Notes: generated from the letters alone by a model not told the origin. A DNA stretch of 64,000 bases from Nostoc parmelioides FACHB-3921 (GCF_014696625.1 NZ_JACJQL010000026.1:1-64000), one strand, 5' to 3'. Counted from the first letter of the stretch, positions 46,368 to 56,716 are shown. Made by a program: numbers and translations.

Positions 46368-49300
46368 TCAATTTCTCTTAAGTGCCACCACAGCTTGAAC
46401 TAACTCTTCTGGATCAAGGGGTTTGGTAACGTGCCGTTGAAAGCCACTGGTTATAGCTAGTTGGGAATCCTCAACTCTGGCATAAGCAGTCAAAGCGATC
46501 GCGGGAATCTTACCGCCTTTTTCAGGGGGTAAAGTTCGGATCTGTTGAATCAGGGAATAGCCATCGACTTCGGGCATCCCAATATCACTGACCAACACAT
46601 CAGGTTGAAAGGACTCTATATTTGCTAAAACTTCTGCCGCAGAGCCAACAGTCTTGACTGTTGCTCCGTATTCAGCAAGCAACACTGTTAGTAACTCACG
46701 GGCATCGGCATCATCATCAACTGTGAGGACTCGAATACCAGTGAGTTCGAGTGCAAGTTTAGGCAATTCATCTGGCGGCTTGATTTGAGGTTCAACATTC
46801 AGCAATGGCAACTGGACTGTAAAGGTGGCTCCCAAGCCAACACCAGGACTATCAGCCGTAATAGTGCCGCCATGAGCTTCAACTAACTGCCGAACGATCG
46901 CTAACCCCAATCCTAACCCGCCATATTTGCGAGTAACGGAGACATCTTCTTGACGGAATGACTCAAAAATATGCGGGAGAAACTCAAGGTTAATACCTTT
47001 GCCTGTATCACTGACAGTAATCTGTGCTTGATTATCGAGTGACTGTAGTCGGATTTCTACCCGTCCTCCGTTAGGGGTAAACTTGATCGCGTTAGAAAGT
47101 AAATTCCAAACGATCTGTTGCAGGCGGTTAGAATCTCCAGAGACTTGCCCAATGTTCGGCAGCACCGGATGCAAGGTAATTGATTTAGCAACAGCCGCAG
47201 TTCTTACTGTGTCGAGCGCAGATTCAATCACAAATGCTAAATTGACCGGAGACGCATCTATGCTGAGTTTGCCGCGCAGAATCTTGGCGACATCCAGCAA
47301 GTCATCAATTAGTTGAGTTTGTAGTTTAGCGTTACGTTCAATGGTGGCTAAAGCTTCAGCCGTTTTGGTTTCACTCAATTTGCGGCTTTGCAGCAGTTTT
47401 GTCCAGCCGAGAATTGGGTTCAGAGGCGATCGCAATTCATGCGAAAGAACAGCCAGAAACTCATCTTTGATCCGATTGGCGCGTTCGGCTTCTGCTCTGG
47501 CTGCTTGTTCTAACTGGAATAGGCGATCGCGTTCTTGCTCTGCTTCCTGGCGCTCAGTAATGTCGGTGTTTGTGCCAAACCACCGCAATACTTTGCCCTG
47601 TGCATCGCGGATAGGAGTTGCTCGTGAGAGAAACCAAAAGTATTGTCCATCTTTTCTTCGCAAGGGAAAGGTGTCTTCCCATAACTCACCTGTTTCAAAA
47701 CAGTGGCGAATATGATCAACAACTCGGTCAATATGATCGGGGTGTTGTACTTTTCGCCATCCCCACCCCTGCATTTCCTCTAAGATAGTGCCAGTATACT
47801 CAAACCAGCGTTGATTATACCAGAAAATAGAGCCGTTTTCGTCTGCCATCCACGCAAATTGCGACATATTATCTGCCAAGGTGCGGAAGCGTTCTTCACT
47901 TTGCCGTAACTCCTCCTCTACCTGTTTACGATCTGTGATATCTTGCACGTTGCCTAGCATTCGTACTGCATTGCCCGCAGCATCATAGAAAACCTTACCT
48001 CTAGCTGCTAACCAGCGAATACCGTCAGGATGCAAGATGCGGTAATCAGTTTCATAATACTCTTGCTGTTGCTGGATGGTAGAACTCACTATTTCATTAG
48101 CAGAGGTGCGATCGTCTGGGTGCAGGCGACTTAACCACTGTTCAAAGCTGACTTCCTCTGTGGTTGGGTCAAGCCCGAAGAGATTACAGTACTCTTCAGA
48201 TACATGAGCGCTGTTGCGGCTAATGTCCCAATCCCATACTCCCGATCGCGTCGCTTTGTACGCCAGTTTCAACCGGGCTTCGCTCTCCTGCAATAGGAGT
48301 TCTGTTTTTTTGCGCTCGGTGATGTCTCGTGAAATCAATAAGATTCGTTCTATTTGCCCAGAAGCATCCAGAATCGGGCTAACAACCACGTCCCACCATT
48401 TGGGAGTGCCTTTTACAGTTGGGCAGTATCCACGAAAAATTCTGATTTCACCTGTTTTAGCAGCAGCGAGTGCCTCCTCTGCCTGTTGCCGATAGCTGCC
48501 TTCCCAGAAGCAGAGCCACTCAGTATTGAGATAGGAATTTAAGTCGTCAATTTCCATCAAGCAAAGCCCGCCTGTATTCATATACAGGAGCCGCCCATCG
48601 AGGTTTAATACCTTGATGCAGTCAGAACTACTATCTAAAATGCGGTTCTTAAATTCTTCACTCTGGCGCAGGGCTTCTTCTGTTTGTTGGCGAGTTGTGA
48701 TATCTCGCCAAGTGGCAACAAATCCATCTCCAAATTTAGCTACGCGGATATCAAAGGCTTTAACTAAGCGTTGTTGCCCGTACTCATCTTCATAAATTAA
48801 ACTGTCTTTAATCAGAGGTCGTCCTGTTTCTACTACCTGGCAATATTCATCAAACAATCCACTTTCCCGATGCCCTGGTAGTAATTTACACAATCCCTGC
48901 CCAATCTGCTCTTCATAAGTCATTTGATTGTTGACACAAGCCGCATGATTGACATATTCAGTCACAAAATCGACAATCTGCCCCTGCTCATTCCGCACAG
49001 TGCGATATACCCCAAAGCAGTCCAGCATATTTTCAACCGATGTGCGGAAGCGTTCTTCACTCTTTCGCAAAGCAAGCTCTGCCTGTTTGCGATCACTGAT
49101 GTCTTCGGCAATCCCGGCAAACCGATAAATTTCTCCTGTTTCATCTCGCAGGGGAAAGCAGCGATCATGAACCCAGCGAATACTACCATCGGCTAAAATA
49201 ATCCGATATTCTTCATCAAATTGACCTGGAACAGCTTTTTCCTGAAACGCTCTCTCTGTTGATTCTCGATCCTCTGGGTGGATGCGATCAACCCATGCTT

Positions 49301-50858
49301 GTTGTCCTTGATACAATTCCTGGGGGTTTAATCCCCACAAGCGCTCATAAGCAGGACTGACATAAGTGACTCGATTTTCCGACACTTCTCTAATCCAGAA
49401 TACGGCATCAATATTTTCTGCGAGTTGGCGAAAACGTTCCTCACTCTCGCGCAGAGCTTCGGCTGACAGTTTGCGTTCGGTGATATCCATATCAATACCC
49501 GCCATCTGCATCGGTTGTCCGTGTTGGTCGTAAAATACCTTGCCCTGGCTTAATGCCCACCGAATCTTACCGTTGGGATATACTACCCGAAATTCAATGT
49601 CATAGTCTTCTCCGGTGGCGACAGCACGAGCGACTTCTGCCAGCAAGCGATCGCGATCTTCAGGGTGCAACCGTGCCACAAACATCTCTAAGGAGCCGTC
49701 AAACTCCCCTGGTTCAAGTCCAAAAAAGGCTTCCAAGTTATCCGACCAGGAAATTTTTCCCGTTTGGATGTTCCAGTTCCATGTTCCCATCTGAGAAGCT
49801 GATAGTGCTAATCGCAGTAATTCTTCGCTCTGGCGTAATTCTGCTTCTACTTGTCTGCGCTCGGTTAGTTCATTCTGTGCCTGCTGATAAAGTTCCGCTT
49901 GGCGAATTGCAATGCCAACTTGAATCGCTAATTCTTTGAGCAAGTCAATCTCTATAGGTTGCCACCTTCGAGGGGTTGCACAGTTATGAGCAATTAACAA
50001 TCCCCAAAAGTGGTTATCGGTAATAATCGGCACCACTAGATTAGCTTTTACTTGAAACTGAGCCAACAATTCCATGTGGCAGGTATCGATAGTGCTATCC
50101 TGAATATCAAATATTGCCGTTACGTAACCCTGACGATAGCGTTGGATATAATTCTCGACAAAGGCGGGATCGTAGCTGACAGTTTCCAAGGGATTCCATG
50201 CCAGGTTGTTCTCTGCCAGACAGGGATCGTACATAGTGCGGGAGAGCAACGATCGCCATTCTGCTCCAACTGATTCTGCGATTACTGTGCCATCGCCATC
50301 AGGTTTTAACTGAAAAACCAAGACGTGATCGGTGTGCAGAAATTCTCGCACTTCAGTTACGGTTGTTTGCAGTATTTCATCCAGATTCAGCGATTGATAA
50401 ATTTTCCGGGTAATATATAAGACTACGCGCTCTCGCTCAATTCTTTGTTGCAGTTGGGTATGTAGCTGGACTGTTTCAATTACTCCATTGACTGCTTTTT
50501 GCAGCCCTTCGGGGGTGATTTGCTCTTTGACAATATAATCTTGTGCGCCCGCTTTCATCGCCTTAACTGCGATCGCCTCATTGCCCTGCCCGGTGACGAC
50601 AATTACAGGTAGGCAACGTTGTTGGGTCGAGGGTTGCAATTGTGCTAGAAAATCCAGTCCGTCCATGTCGGGCAGTCGATAATCAAGCAACAGAGCATCG
50701 GGCTGATGTTGCTGCCAACGTTCTAGCCCTTCTTGTGCCAAGTTTGCTTCTAGGATAGTGTAAGAATATTCGCTATCTCGCAGCAGATAACGCCGATAGA
50801 GTTCTCGATCTTCTGGGGAATCATCGACAATTAAGAGGGTACGCTGTTTCTGAGACAT
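46368..50858 (-). CDS. Cyanobacteriochrome hybrid histidine kinase (REC-GAF-PAS x6-HK-REC)
   Basis: The product (1496 residues) is a light-sensing hybrid kinase. Residues 1-125 are a receiver (D59). Residues 150-325 are a GAF with the bilin-binding Cys260-His261 in DTCHMELLAQF, and VVPI and FWGLLIAHNCATPRRWQ as in cyanobacteriochromes; a second Cys213 in MYDPCL sits where DXCF-type sensors bear their second Cys. Six PAS domains follow (about 345-1100). HisKA has the His in VLSHELRSPLN, HATPase has NAIKFTPNGG, DTGKG and GLGLGLAI, and a C-terminal receiver ends the chain. The gene stands alone between convergent genes. Photochemistry is inferred, not shown. Confidence 0.9.
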   Translation of the reverse strand: MSQKQRTLLIVDDSPEDRELYRRYLLRDSEYSYTILEANLAQEGLERWQQHQPDALLLDYRLPDMDGLDFLAQLQPSTQQRCLPVIVVTGQGNEAIAVKAMKAGAQDYIVKEQITPEGLQKAVNGVIETVQLHTQLQQRIERERVVLYITRKIYQSLNLDEILQTTVTEVREFLHTDHVLVFQLKPDGDGTVIAESVGAEWRSLLSRTMYDPCLAENNLAWNPLETVSYDPAFVENYIQRYRQGYVTAIFDIQDSTIDTCHMELLAQFQVKANLVVPIITDNHFWGLLIAHNCATPRRWQPIEIDLLKELAIQVGIAIRQAELYQQAQNELTERRQVEAELRQSEELLRLALSASQMGTWNWNIQTGKISWSDNLEAFFGLEPGEFDGSLEMFVARLHPEDRDRLLAEVARAVATGEDYDIEFRVVYPNGKIRWALSQGKVFYDQHGQPMQMAGIDMDITERKLSAEALRESEERFRQLAENIDAVFWIREVSENRVTYVSPAYERLWGLNPQELYQGQQAWVDRIHPEDRESTERAFQEKAVPGQFDEEYRIILADGSIRWVHDRCFPLRDETGEIYRFAGIAEDISDRKQAELALRKSEERFRTSVENMLDCFGVYRTVRNEQGQIVDFVTEYVNHAACVNNQMTYEEQIGQGLCKLLPGHRESGLFDEYCQVVETGRPLIKDSLIYEDEYGQQRLVKAFDIRVAKFGDGFVATWRDITTRQQTEEALRQSEEFKNRILDSSSDCIKVLNLDGRLLYMNTGGLCLMEIDDLNSYLNTEWLCFWEGSYRQQAEEALAAAKTGEIRIFRGYCPTVKGTPKWWDVVVSPILDASGQIERILLISRDITERKKTELLLQESEARLKLAYKATRSGVWDWDISRNSAHVSEEYCNLFGLDPTTEEVSFEQWLSRLHPDDRTSANEIVSSTIQQQQEYYETDYRILHPDGIRWLAARGKVFYDAAGNAVRMLGNVQDITDRKQVEEELRQSEERFRTLADNMSQFAWMADENGSIFWYNQRWFEYTGTILEEMQGWGWRKVQHPDHIDRVVDHIRHCFETGELWEDTFPLRRKDGQYFWFLSRATPIRDAQGKVLRWFGTNTDITERQEAEQERDRLFQLEQAARAEAERANRIKDEFLAVLSHELRSPLNPILGWTKLLQSRKLSETKTAEALATIERNAKLQTQLIDDLLDVAKILRGKLSIDASPVNLAFVIESALDTVRTAAVAKSITLHPVLPNIGQVSGDSNRLQQIVWNLLSNAIKFTPNGGRVEIRLQSLDNQAQITVSDTGKGINLEFLPHIFESFRQEDVSVTRKYGGLGLGLAIVRQLVEAHGGTITADSPGVGLGATFTVQLPLLNVEPQIKPPDELPKLALELTGIRVLTVDDDADARELLTVLLAEYGATVKTVGSAAEVLANIESFQPDVLVSDIGMPEVDGYSLIQQIRTLPPEKGGKIPAIALTAYARVEDSQLAITSGFQRHVTKPLDPEELVQAVVALKRN

Positions 50859-51125
50859 TGTGAATTAATTAATCAGGTAGATGTAACTAACCTGGATTCC
50901 GCAGGTTGGCATATAAAAATTGACAAAATCTTAAAACCCTCAAGATGCCAGAATCTTACCATATTTGATGAAATTTATTGGATCGCTCTTTACATCTACT
51001 TTGCTACAGATACTAGACAACGAGTTGAAACTCCTAAATTTCACATCCCTAATCAGTCTTTCAGCCTTAACTGAACCGTATTGGGGTATCTATGACTGAT
51101 GAGAAAACTCTACAGCCTCTCATCT

Positions 51126-51599
51126 CTACTCTCTATAAACCACAGAAAGTACTTGTAGTTTACGTATTTCTTCACGCACACTCATGAGAATTTTACCGAG
51201 ATGATTTTGTCCTGTTTTATCTGCTCCACAGCCCCAAAAATAGTCACAAGAAGAATTTTCTACCAAAACCTCATTACCTGTACTTAAGAGAACTTCTCTA
51301 ATATCAGCATGAGTCAGAAATTTTTTCAGTACAGCTTCTCGCATAACTATAATTTTAACAAAATCCCAATCCGGGCGGAGTTGACGACTGCTACATCGTC
51401 CTAAAGCAGCAGCTTCTTCTGGCGTTCTGCTATCACGGATAGTGGGTATAATCGCCGCATCTACGCTGCCAACAAACTTTTGCGCTTGATAATAATGCTC
51501 TACTGTTGACCAGTATGTCCCCTGAATTTCTATGCTGTGGGGAGAAAAGTTAGAAAAACAGCCATAAGGCTGCCAAACCTTATAAAAGTAAATAGTCAT
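51126..51599 (-). CDS. NADAR-family protein (YbiA-like N-glycosidase)
   Basis: The product (157 residues) has the NADAR fold, acting on ADP-ribose or riboflavin-precursor-like N-glycosidic bonds. GCFSNFSPHSIEIQG at the start, WSTVEHYYQAQKF and FWGCGADKTGQNHLGKILM are the family motifs. The length is standard. Relatives remove glycosidic damage products in flavin synthesis or work in phage and ADP-ribosylation conflicts. It is alone on its strand, divergent from the DUF2243 gene. Confidence 0.85.
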   Translation of the reverse strand: MTIYFYKVWQPYGCFSNFSPHSIEIQGTYWSTVEHYYQAQKFVGSVDAAIIPTIRDSRTPEEAAALGRCSSRQLRPDWDFVKIIVMREAVLKKFLTHADIREVLLSTGNEVLVENSSCDYFWGCGADKTGQNHLGKILMSVREEIRKLQVLSVVYRE

Positions 51600-51767
51600 T
51601 GAAAAATTGCTCTTTTTATACGTATATAAATCTCTATTCCTATAATGCCTGTAGATGTCAGCACGAAGTGAGCAGCTTGGGATTGAAAGCTATTATTTGC
51701 CTGGAGATAGAAGATATTTTCAGACAAAAATCATATTTTGGTGAAAACCCGGTCTGAGAGGTTGACA

Positions 51768-52256
51768 ATGGAAGCGAATAGTGGTTTTTTTGGTAAGCGT
51801 TTACCACTAATTTCTGCGGGAATTTTTTTAGGTTTGGGATTAGGAGGCTTTGTAGATGGTATTCTCCTGCATCAAATCCTTCAGTGGCACCATATGTTAA
51901 GCAGCGTTCGACCCTTAAGCACCAACTCTAATATAGATGTGAACATGGTCTGGGATGGGTTGTTTCATGCTTTGGATTGGGTGTTGACTGTGATTGGGGT
52001 AGCATTGTTGTGGAGGGCTGGAGGACGTGATGATGTGGTGTGGTCATCACAAACGTTTGGCGGTTCTTTGCTTGTGGGTGCTGGGTTATTCAATGTAGTA
52101 GAAGGAATAGTTAATCACCAAATTCTCGGTATTCATCACGTAAAACCAGGGGTAAATCAGTTAGCTTGGGATTTAGGATTCTTGGTTTTGGGAGCGTTGC
52201 TTGTCTTGGTAGGGGGGATGATGCTACAAAGGGGCAACAGTGAAATTAGTGAGTAG
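51768..52256 (+). CDS. DUF2243 membrane protein
   Basis: The product (162 residues) is a four-span membrane protein of the DUF2243 family. GFVDGILLHQILQWHHM is the first motif; IVNHQILGIHHV repeats it near the C-terminal pair, so the protein looks like two related halves. The repeated His pairs suggest metal or haem binding. The ATG at 51768 is preferred over the GTG at 51738 because GAGAGG sits seven bases before it. Function unknown. It is followed at 38 bp by the DUF4129 gene. Confidence 0.8.
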   Translation: MEANSGFFGKRLPLISAGIFLGLGLGGFVDGILLHQILQWHHMLSSVRPLSTNSNIDVNMVWDGLFHALDWVLTVIGVALLWRAGGRDDVVWSSQTFGGSLLVGAGLFNVVEGIVNHQILGIHHVKPGVNQLAWDLGFLVLGALLVLVGGMMLQRGNSEISE

Positions 52257-52294
52257 TCAGTAGTCACATTCCTCAACTTTTTGTCCAGCTACTT

Positions 52295-52900
52295 ATGTCC
52301 ATCGATACTTTTGAAAAAAGCAGCTTGAATTGGCAGGTTTCTCAGTTCCAACAACAAGTAGGAGAATGGCTAGAATACCAGTCATACCGCTTTGAGCAAA
52401 TATTACCAAATTTGAGTCCTGGCTGGAAACTTGCTCCCTGGGTGATTAATCTTTTGAGTGTTTTATCTTGGTCGTTACTAGTTTTATTCTTAATTGTAGT
52501 AATTTGGCGTTTATGGGTAGCATTTAGCCCTTATGTATTTTCATGGTTAAATAACAGGGGTTATGCTCAAAATGAGGCGAAAAGACCGACTCCAGATTTA
52601 TCTGTGGCAAACTTGTTAGAGCGATCGCAAGTACTTTACCGTCAAAGTGATTATCGTGAGGCTTGTCGTTGTCTTTATTTAGCTATCTTGCAGCATTTGC
52701 ACGACAGCAAAATCATTCTCCACAAACCTAGTCGTACTGATAGCGAATATCTGCAATTGCTACGTTTGTCTGCAACTCCCGTCCAACCTTATGAAACTGT
52801 GATTACTACTCACGAGCAATTATGTTTTGGCAATGCAGAGATTTTGCCAGAAAATTATGAACAGTGTCGGCAAGCCTATCGGGAGATTGTACAGCAATGA
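52295..52900 (+). CDS. DUF4129-domain membrane protein
   Basis: The product (201 residues) has a single TM segment (about 50-73, VINLLSVLSWSLLVLFLIVVIW) and a cytoplasmic helical DUF4129 domain (about 105-200: LLERSQVLYRQSDYREACRCLYLAILQHLHD). Such proteins are encoded next to MoxR/DUF58 genes and form a membrane-linked complex with them. Its last codons overlap the next gene by four bases (ATGA at 52897-52900), so the two are translationally coupled. Confidence 0.85.
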   Translation: MSIDTFEKSSLNWQVSQFQQQVGEWLEYQSYRFEQILPNLSPGWKLAPWVINLLSVLSWSLLVLFLIVVIWRLWVAFSPYVFSWLNNRGYAQNEAKRPTPDLSVANLLERSQVLYRQSDYREACRCLYLAILQHLHDSKIILHKPSRTDSEYLQLLRLSATPVQPYETVITTHEQLCFGNAEILPENYEQCRQAYREIVQQ

Positions 52901-53982
52901 AACGCTCAAATCGAGTTGCTTGGCTGGGTGCGATCGCTTTAGTCGTGATGATTCTACTGAGTTTCATAGCTGCGCCAAATACACAAATTAATAGTGGCTC
53001 TACTTATAATCGCGCCGCCGATGGTTATGGTGCTTGGTATAGTTTTATGCAGAAGCAAGGAATTACTATCCAACGCTGGCAAAAACCTTTAAATAAACTC
53101 AACAATGAGAAACAACCCGCTACAGTCTTACGAGTATATGGTTATCTGAGACGGACAGAATTAGATAGTGATGAAGAAAAATGGCTGGAAAAAGGGAATA
53201 ATTTGGTAATAGTGGGTGTGCATACACGGGTAAGTGCAGCCAACTTTCAGACTATGCAGCCGTCACCCGTGGGTGAAGTTAAGATTGATACTAGAAGACG
53301 TTTCCAAAAAGCTCAACAATCAGAAATTTTATTAGGCGATCGCTTCGGTGCTGTAGTGTGGGAAGAGAAGCGAGAAAAAGGTCAAGTAATTTTCGCTACC
53401 ACTCCCTATTTAGCTGCCAACGCTTACCAAGATAATTTAAGTAATTTTCAATACTTAGCCACTTTAGTCAACCAGAAAAACAATACCTTATTTGTAGATG
53501 AGTACATTCACGGCTATAAAGATGCTGATGTTAAGGAACGTGAAGGACAAGGTGATTTAATCAGCTATTTTGCTCAAACCCCAATGATAGTGATACTGGT
53601 GCAAGCGGGTGTTTTATTATTGGTGCTGATTTGGGGAAAAAATCACCGTTTTGGTAAGCCCATAGCTTTGACTACACCAGTTATCGATAATAGCCAAGCC
53701 TATATTCAAGCTTTAGCGGGAGTGCTACACAAAGCTGAATCTAGTGAATTTGTTGTAGAAATGGTGGGTAAAGAAGAACAACTACAACTACAGAAAGCTT
53801 TGGGATTAGGCACAGTGTTACTAGAACCCCAAACTCTGGTGAATATTTGGGTAGAAAAAACAGGTAAGTCTCCCACAGAACTAGACGCAGTATTAAAACC
53901 ACAGCAAAGAAAACGCCGTTTGAGTGAAAGCGAACTATTAAACTGGTTGGCAAAATGGCGTAGCTTGAGGGTTGGGAGTTAG
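52897..53982 (+). CDS. DUF4350-domain membrane protein
   Basis: The product (361 residues) has two TM segments: one near the N-terminus (about 5-25, VAWLGAIALVVMILLSFIAAP) and one at about 230-250. Between them is a DUF4350 domain on the outside. It overlaps the DUF4129 stop (ATGA) and so is coupled to it. This is the usual companion of DUF4129, MoxR and DUF58 in many bacteria. ATG 52897 is used; upstream in-frame codons lie inside the DUF4129 gene. Function of the complex: chaperone or envelope maturation by analogy. Confidence 0.85.
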   Translation: MKRSNRVAWLGAIALVVMILLSFIAAPNTQINSGSTYNRAADGYGAWYSFMQKQGITIQRWQKPLNKLNNEKQPATVLRVYGYLRRTELDSDEEKWLEKGNNLVIVGVHTRVSAANFQTMQPSPVGEVKIDTRRRFQKAQQSEILLGDRFGAVVWEEKREKGQVIFATTPYLAANAYQDNLSNFQYLATLVNQKNNTLFVDEYIHGYKDADVKEREGQGDLISYFAQTPMIVILVQAGVLLLVLIWGKNHRFGKPIALTTPVIDNSQAYIQALAGVLHKAESSEFVVEMVGKEEQLQLQKALGLGTVLLEPQTLVNIWVEKTGKSPTELDAVLKPQQRKRRLSESELLNWLAKWRSLRVGS

Positions 53983-54378
53983 AGAATCTCAAAAAATGAA
54001 TTATCCCAAACTGATGTTTTGGTAAGTTATGTCAGTATGAATAATGTCTGAGTATAGTTAGTTTCTATCGGACTGACCCACCCTACTGACATGGCTACGC
54101 GAATGTAAGCAAGAATTTGGGGTTAGGTTCCGTCGGACTCACTTTAAGTTGAAATATGCAATACTTCTTTATGCTTGGCGGAAACAAATAATGTAGCCAT
54201 TCTGAGTTTGATGAGGTAAATTAACCACAACATATTCATTAAAGAGTAGTAAGTACTAATTAAAAAACTTAATTTTTATTCTCTCCCTACTCTTTAATTT
54301 TGTAGCTTTAGCTTCCCGTAGGGTATTTTGAATTGATTCATCGTTCCCCGCCCCCTGCATTCTGCCACAAAAAAACTT
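53983..54378. other. Intergenic region between DUF4350 and MoxR genes
   Basis: 396 bp in the middle of the MoxR-type group. It holds fragments of repeated sequence (CACCCTACTGACATGGCTACGC near 54080, in part) and plain AT-rich DNA; no gene seen. A promoter for the MoxR gene is possible here but not identified. Confidence 0.5.
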
Positions 54379-55329
54379 ATGAGTGAAACCTATCCTATCC
54401 TCATTCACCTGGGTGAAAAACTGAACCGCGTTATTGTTGGACAATCTCAGCTGATACAACAGTTACTAGTAGGACTATTATCGGGTGGACATATCATCTT
54501 AGAAGGAGTGCCAGGAACAGGTAAAACGCTGTTGGTGAAAGTTTTAGCACAGTTGATTCAAGCGGATTTTCATCGGGTGCAACTCACGCCGGATGTTTTA
54601 CCATCAGACATTACAGGCACAAATATTTTTGATTTAAATAATCGCAATTTCACCCTGAAAAAAGGCCCTGTTTTTACAGAAGTTTTGCTTGCAGACGAAA
54701 TTAACCGCACTCCACCAAAGACGCAAGCAGCGTTACTGGAAGCAATGGAAGAGATGCAGGTTACTCTCGATGGTGAAAGCTTACCTTTGCCGGATTTGTT
54801 TTGGGTAATTGCTACTCAAAACCCTTTGGAATTTGAGGGTACTTATCCTTTACCAGAAGCCCAATTAGATCGATTTTTATTCAAGTTAGTAGTAGATTAC
54901 CCCGACCAAACGGCAGAAAAGCAAATGCTACTCAATCGTCAAGCGGGTTTTGCCGCACGACGTTCAGATATTAATAGTCTGCAACCAATAGCAACGGTAA
55001 CTGATATTTTAGAGGCACGGCAGGCCGTCAAAGCAGTTAAGGTATCGGAATCCATCATTGATTATTTATTGGCGCTGGTGAGGACATCACGTCAATATCC
55101 TGATTTGGCTTTGGGTGCGTCACCGCGTGCGGCTGGTGCTTGGTTGCAAACTTCTCAAGCAGTAGCGTGGTTAGAGGGACGAGATTTTGTCACTCCAGAT
55201 GATATCAAAGCAGTTGCATCACCTTTATTACGTCATCGCCTGATTCTTAAGCCAGAAGCAATGCTAGATGGTTTACAAATGGATGCGGTAATTGCGGCGG
55301 TAGTTAATCAAGTCGCTGTCCCAAGGTAA
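54379..55329 (+). CDS. MoxR-family AAA ATPase
   Basis: The product (316 residues) is an AAA+ ATPase of the MoxR group, thought to act as a chaperone for metal or cofactor insertion in membrane-linked complexes. Walker A is GVPGTGKT, Walker B LLADEINRTPPKTQAALLEAMEE, sensor ATQNPLEFEGTYPLPEAQLDRF. The C-terminal lid (about 210-315) is intact. It works with DUF58, DUF4129 and DUF4350 proteins, all encoded here on the same strand, with a 396-bp gap before it and 76 bp after it. Confidence 0.93.
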   Translation: MSETYPILIHLGEKLNRVIVGQSQLIQQLLVGLLSGGHIILEGVPGTGKTLLVKVLAQLIQADFHRVQLTPDVLPSDITGTNIFDLNNRNFTLKKGPVFTEVLLADEINRTPPKTQAALLEAMEEMQVTLDGESLPLPDLFWVIATQNPLEFEGTYPLPEAQLDRFLFKLVVDYPDQTAEKQMLLNRQAGFAARRSDINSLQPIATVTDILEARQAVKAVKVSESIIDYLLALVRTSRQYPDLALGASPRAAGAWLQTSQAVAWLEGRDFVTPDDIKAVASPLLRHRLILKPEAMLDGLQMDAVIAAVVNQVAVPR

Positions 55330-55333
55330 TACC

Positions 55334-55387
55334 AATTCAAAATTCAAAATTCAAAATTCAAAATTCAAAATTCAAAATTCAAAATTA
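55334..55387 (+). repeat. STRR heptamer repeats (TTCAAAA)
   Basis: Seven to eight TTCAAAA units fill the spacer between the MoxR ATPase and the DUF58 gene. Confidence 0.85.
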
Positions 55388-55405
55388 GGAATATGGATTC
55401 TGGGT

Positions 55406-56716
55406 ATGGTTCCAGCTAAACGGGTTTATCTACTGCTACTTTTGGGACTGACGATCGCACCTATTTTATCATTGTTAATTGGTATTCCTGCCAGTATAGC
55501 GATCGCTCTATTATTTGATCTCACCGTCTTAGGATTGATGGTTATCGATAGTCGGCGGGTACGTTCTCTGCGGGTAGAAGTTCAGCGTCAATTACCAGCA
55601 CGTTTATCTATCGGCCGTGATAATCCCGTAATATTGTCAATCACATCAGCAAAGACTGAGGCTGTAATTCAAATCCGCGATTATTACCCGACTGGATTTG
55701 GTGTGTCTACGCTAACGGTCAATACTACAATTCCTTCACAAGGAAAGGAAGAGATCAAATATACTGTCAAACCAACACAGCGCGGGGAATTTTCTTGGGG
55801 GAATATTCAGGTACGACAGTTAGCGCCTTGGGGTTTAGCTTGGGATGATTGGCAAATTCCCCAAAGTGTACAGGTGAAAGTTTACCCGGATTTGATCGGT
55901 TTGCGATCGCTCTCCATTCGTTTGACACTACAATCATCTGGTTCGATGCGCCAATCACGACAGTTAGGGATTGGGACAGATTTTGCCGAATTGCGGAACT
56001 ATCGCACTGGTGACGATTTACGCTTGATTGATTGGAAAGCTACCGCCCGTCGTGTGGGAGCGCCTTTAGTGCGGGTGCTGGAACCAGAACAGGAGCAAAC
56101 CTTAATTATATTATTGGATCGCGGTCGGTTGATGACTGCTAGAGTCAAAGGTTTACAACGATTTGACTGGGGATTAAATGCAGCTTTATCATTAGCTTTA
56201 GCCGGATTGCATCGTGGCGATCGTGTTGGTGTGGGTGTATTTGACCGTCTTATGCACACATGGCTACCACCAGAAAGGGGTCAACATCATTTAAGTAAGC
56301 TAATTGACCATCTGACACCAATTCAACCAGTATTATTAGAGTCCGATTATTTGGGTGCAGTAACAAATGTTGTCAAACAACAAACTCGTCGCGCGCTGGT
56401 AGTAGTAATTACTGATTTAGTTGATGTCACTGCTTCTACTGAACTCCTCGCCGCACTTACTCGACTGACACCACGCTATTTACCATTTTGCGTCACCTTA
56501 CGAGATCCACAGGTAGACAATTTAGCACATACTTTTACGGAAGATGTCACCCAAACTTACAACCGTGCAGTTGCTTTAGATTTACTGGCGCAAAGACAAG
56601 TTGCTTTTGCTCAACTAAAACAAAAAGGTGTCTTAGTACTTGATGCGCCAGCCAATCAAATTACTGATCAGTTAGTTGATCGATATTTGCAACTCAAAGC
56701 CCGTAATCAACTTTAA
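55406..56716 (+). CDS. DUF58-domain protein
   Basis: The product (436 residues) has two N-terminal TM segments (about 5-50), a beta domain on the outer side (about 60-180), then the DUF58 core: GTDFAELRNYRTGDDLRLIDWKATAR (about residue 195-220) and a VWA-like domain with the metal-binding motif replaced by LIILLDRGRLMT. The GDDLRLIDWKATAR block is the hallmark. It is the last of the MoxR group, preceded by an STRR tract. The VWA-like domain may bind a partner in a MoxR-driven reaction. Confidence 0.9.
   Translation: MVPAKRVYLLLLLGLTIAPILSLLIGIPASIAIALLFDLTVLGLMVIDSRRVRSLRVEVQRQLPARLSIGRDNPVILSITSAKTEAVIQIRDYYPTGFGVSTLTVNTTIPSQGKEEIKYTVKPTQRGEFSWGNIQVRQLAPWGLAWDDWQIPQSVQVKVYPDLIGLRSLSIRLTLQSSGSMRQSRQLGIGTDFAELRNYRTGDDLRLIDWKATARRVGAPLVRVLEPEQEQTLIILLDRGRLMTARVKGLQRFDWGLNAALSLALAGLHRGDRVGVGVFDRLMHTWLPPERGQHHLSKLIDHLTPIQPVLLESDYLGAVTNVVKQQTRRALVVVITDLVDVTASTELLAALTRLTPRYLPFCVTLRDPQVDNLAHTFTEDVTQTYNRAVALDLLAQRQVAFAQLKQKGVLVLDAPANQITDQLVDRYLQLKARNQL

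Noticed and set aside
47083-47715. Antisense frames inside the hybrid kinase
   Set aside because: Shadow frames on the opposite strand of a strongly supported gene; no family match.
51093-51188. 31-codon + strand frame overlapping the NADAR gene end
   Set aside because: Overlaps the 3' end of a well-supported gene and shows no features of its own.
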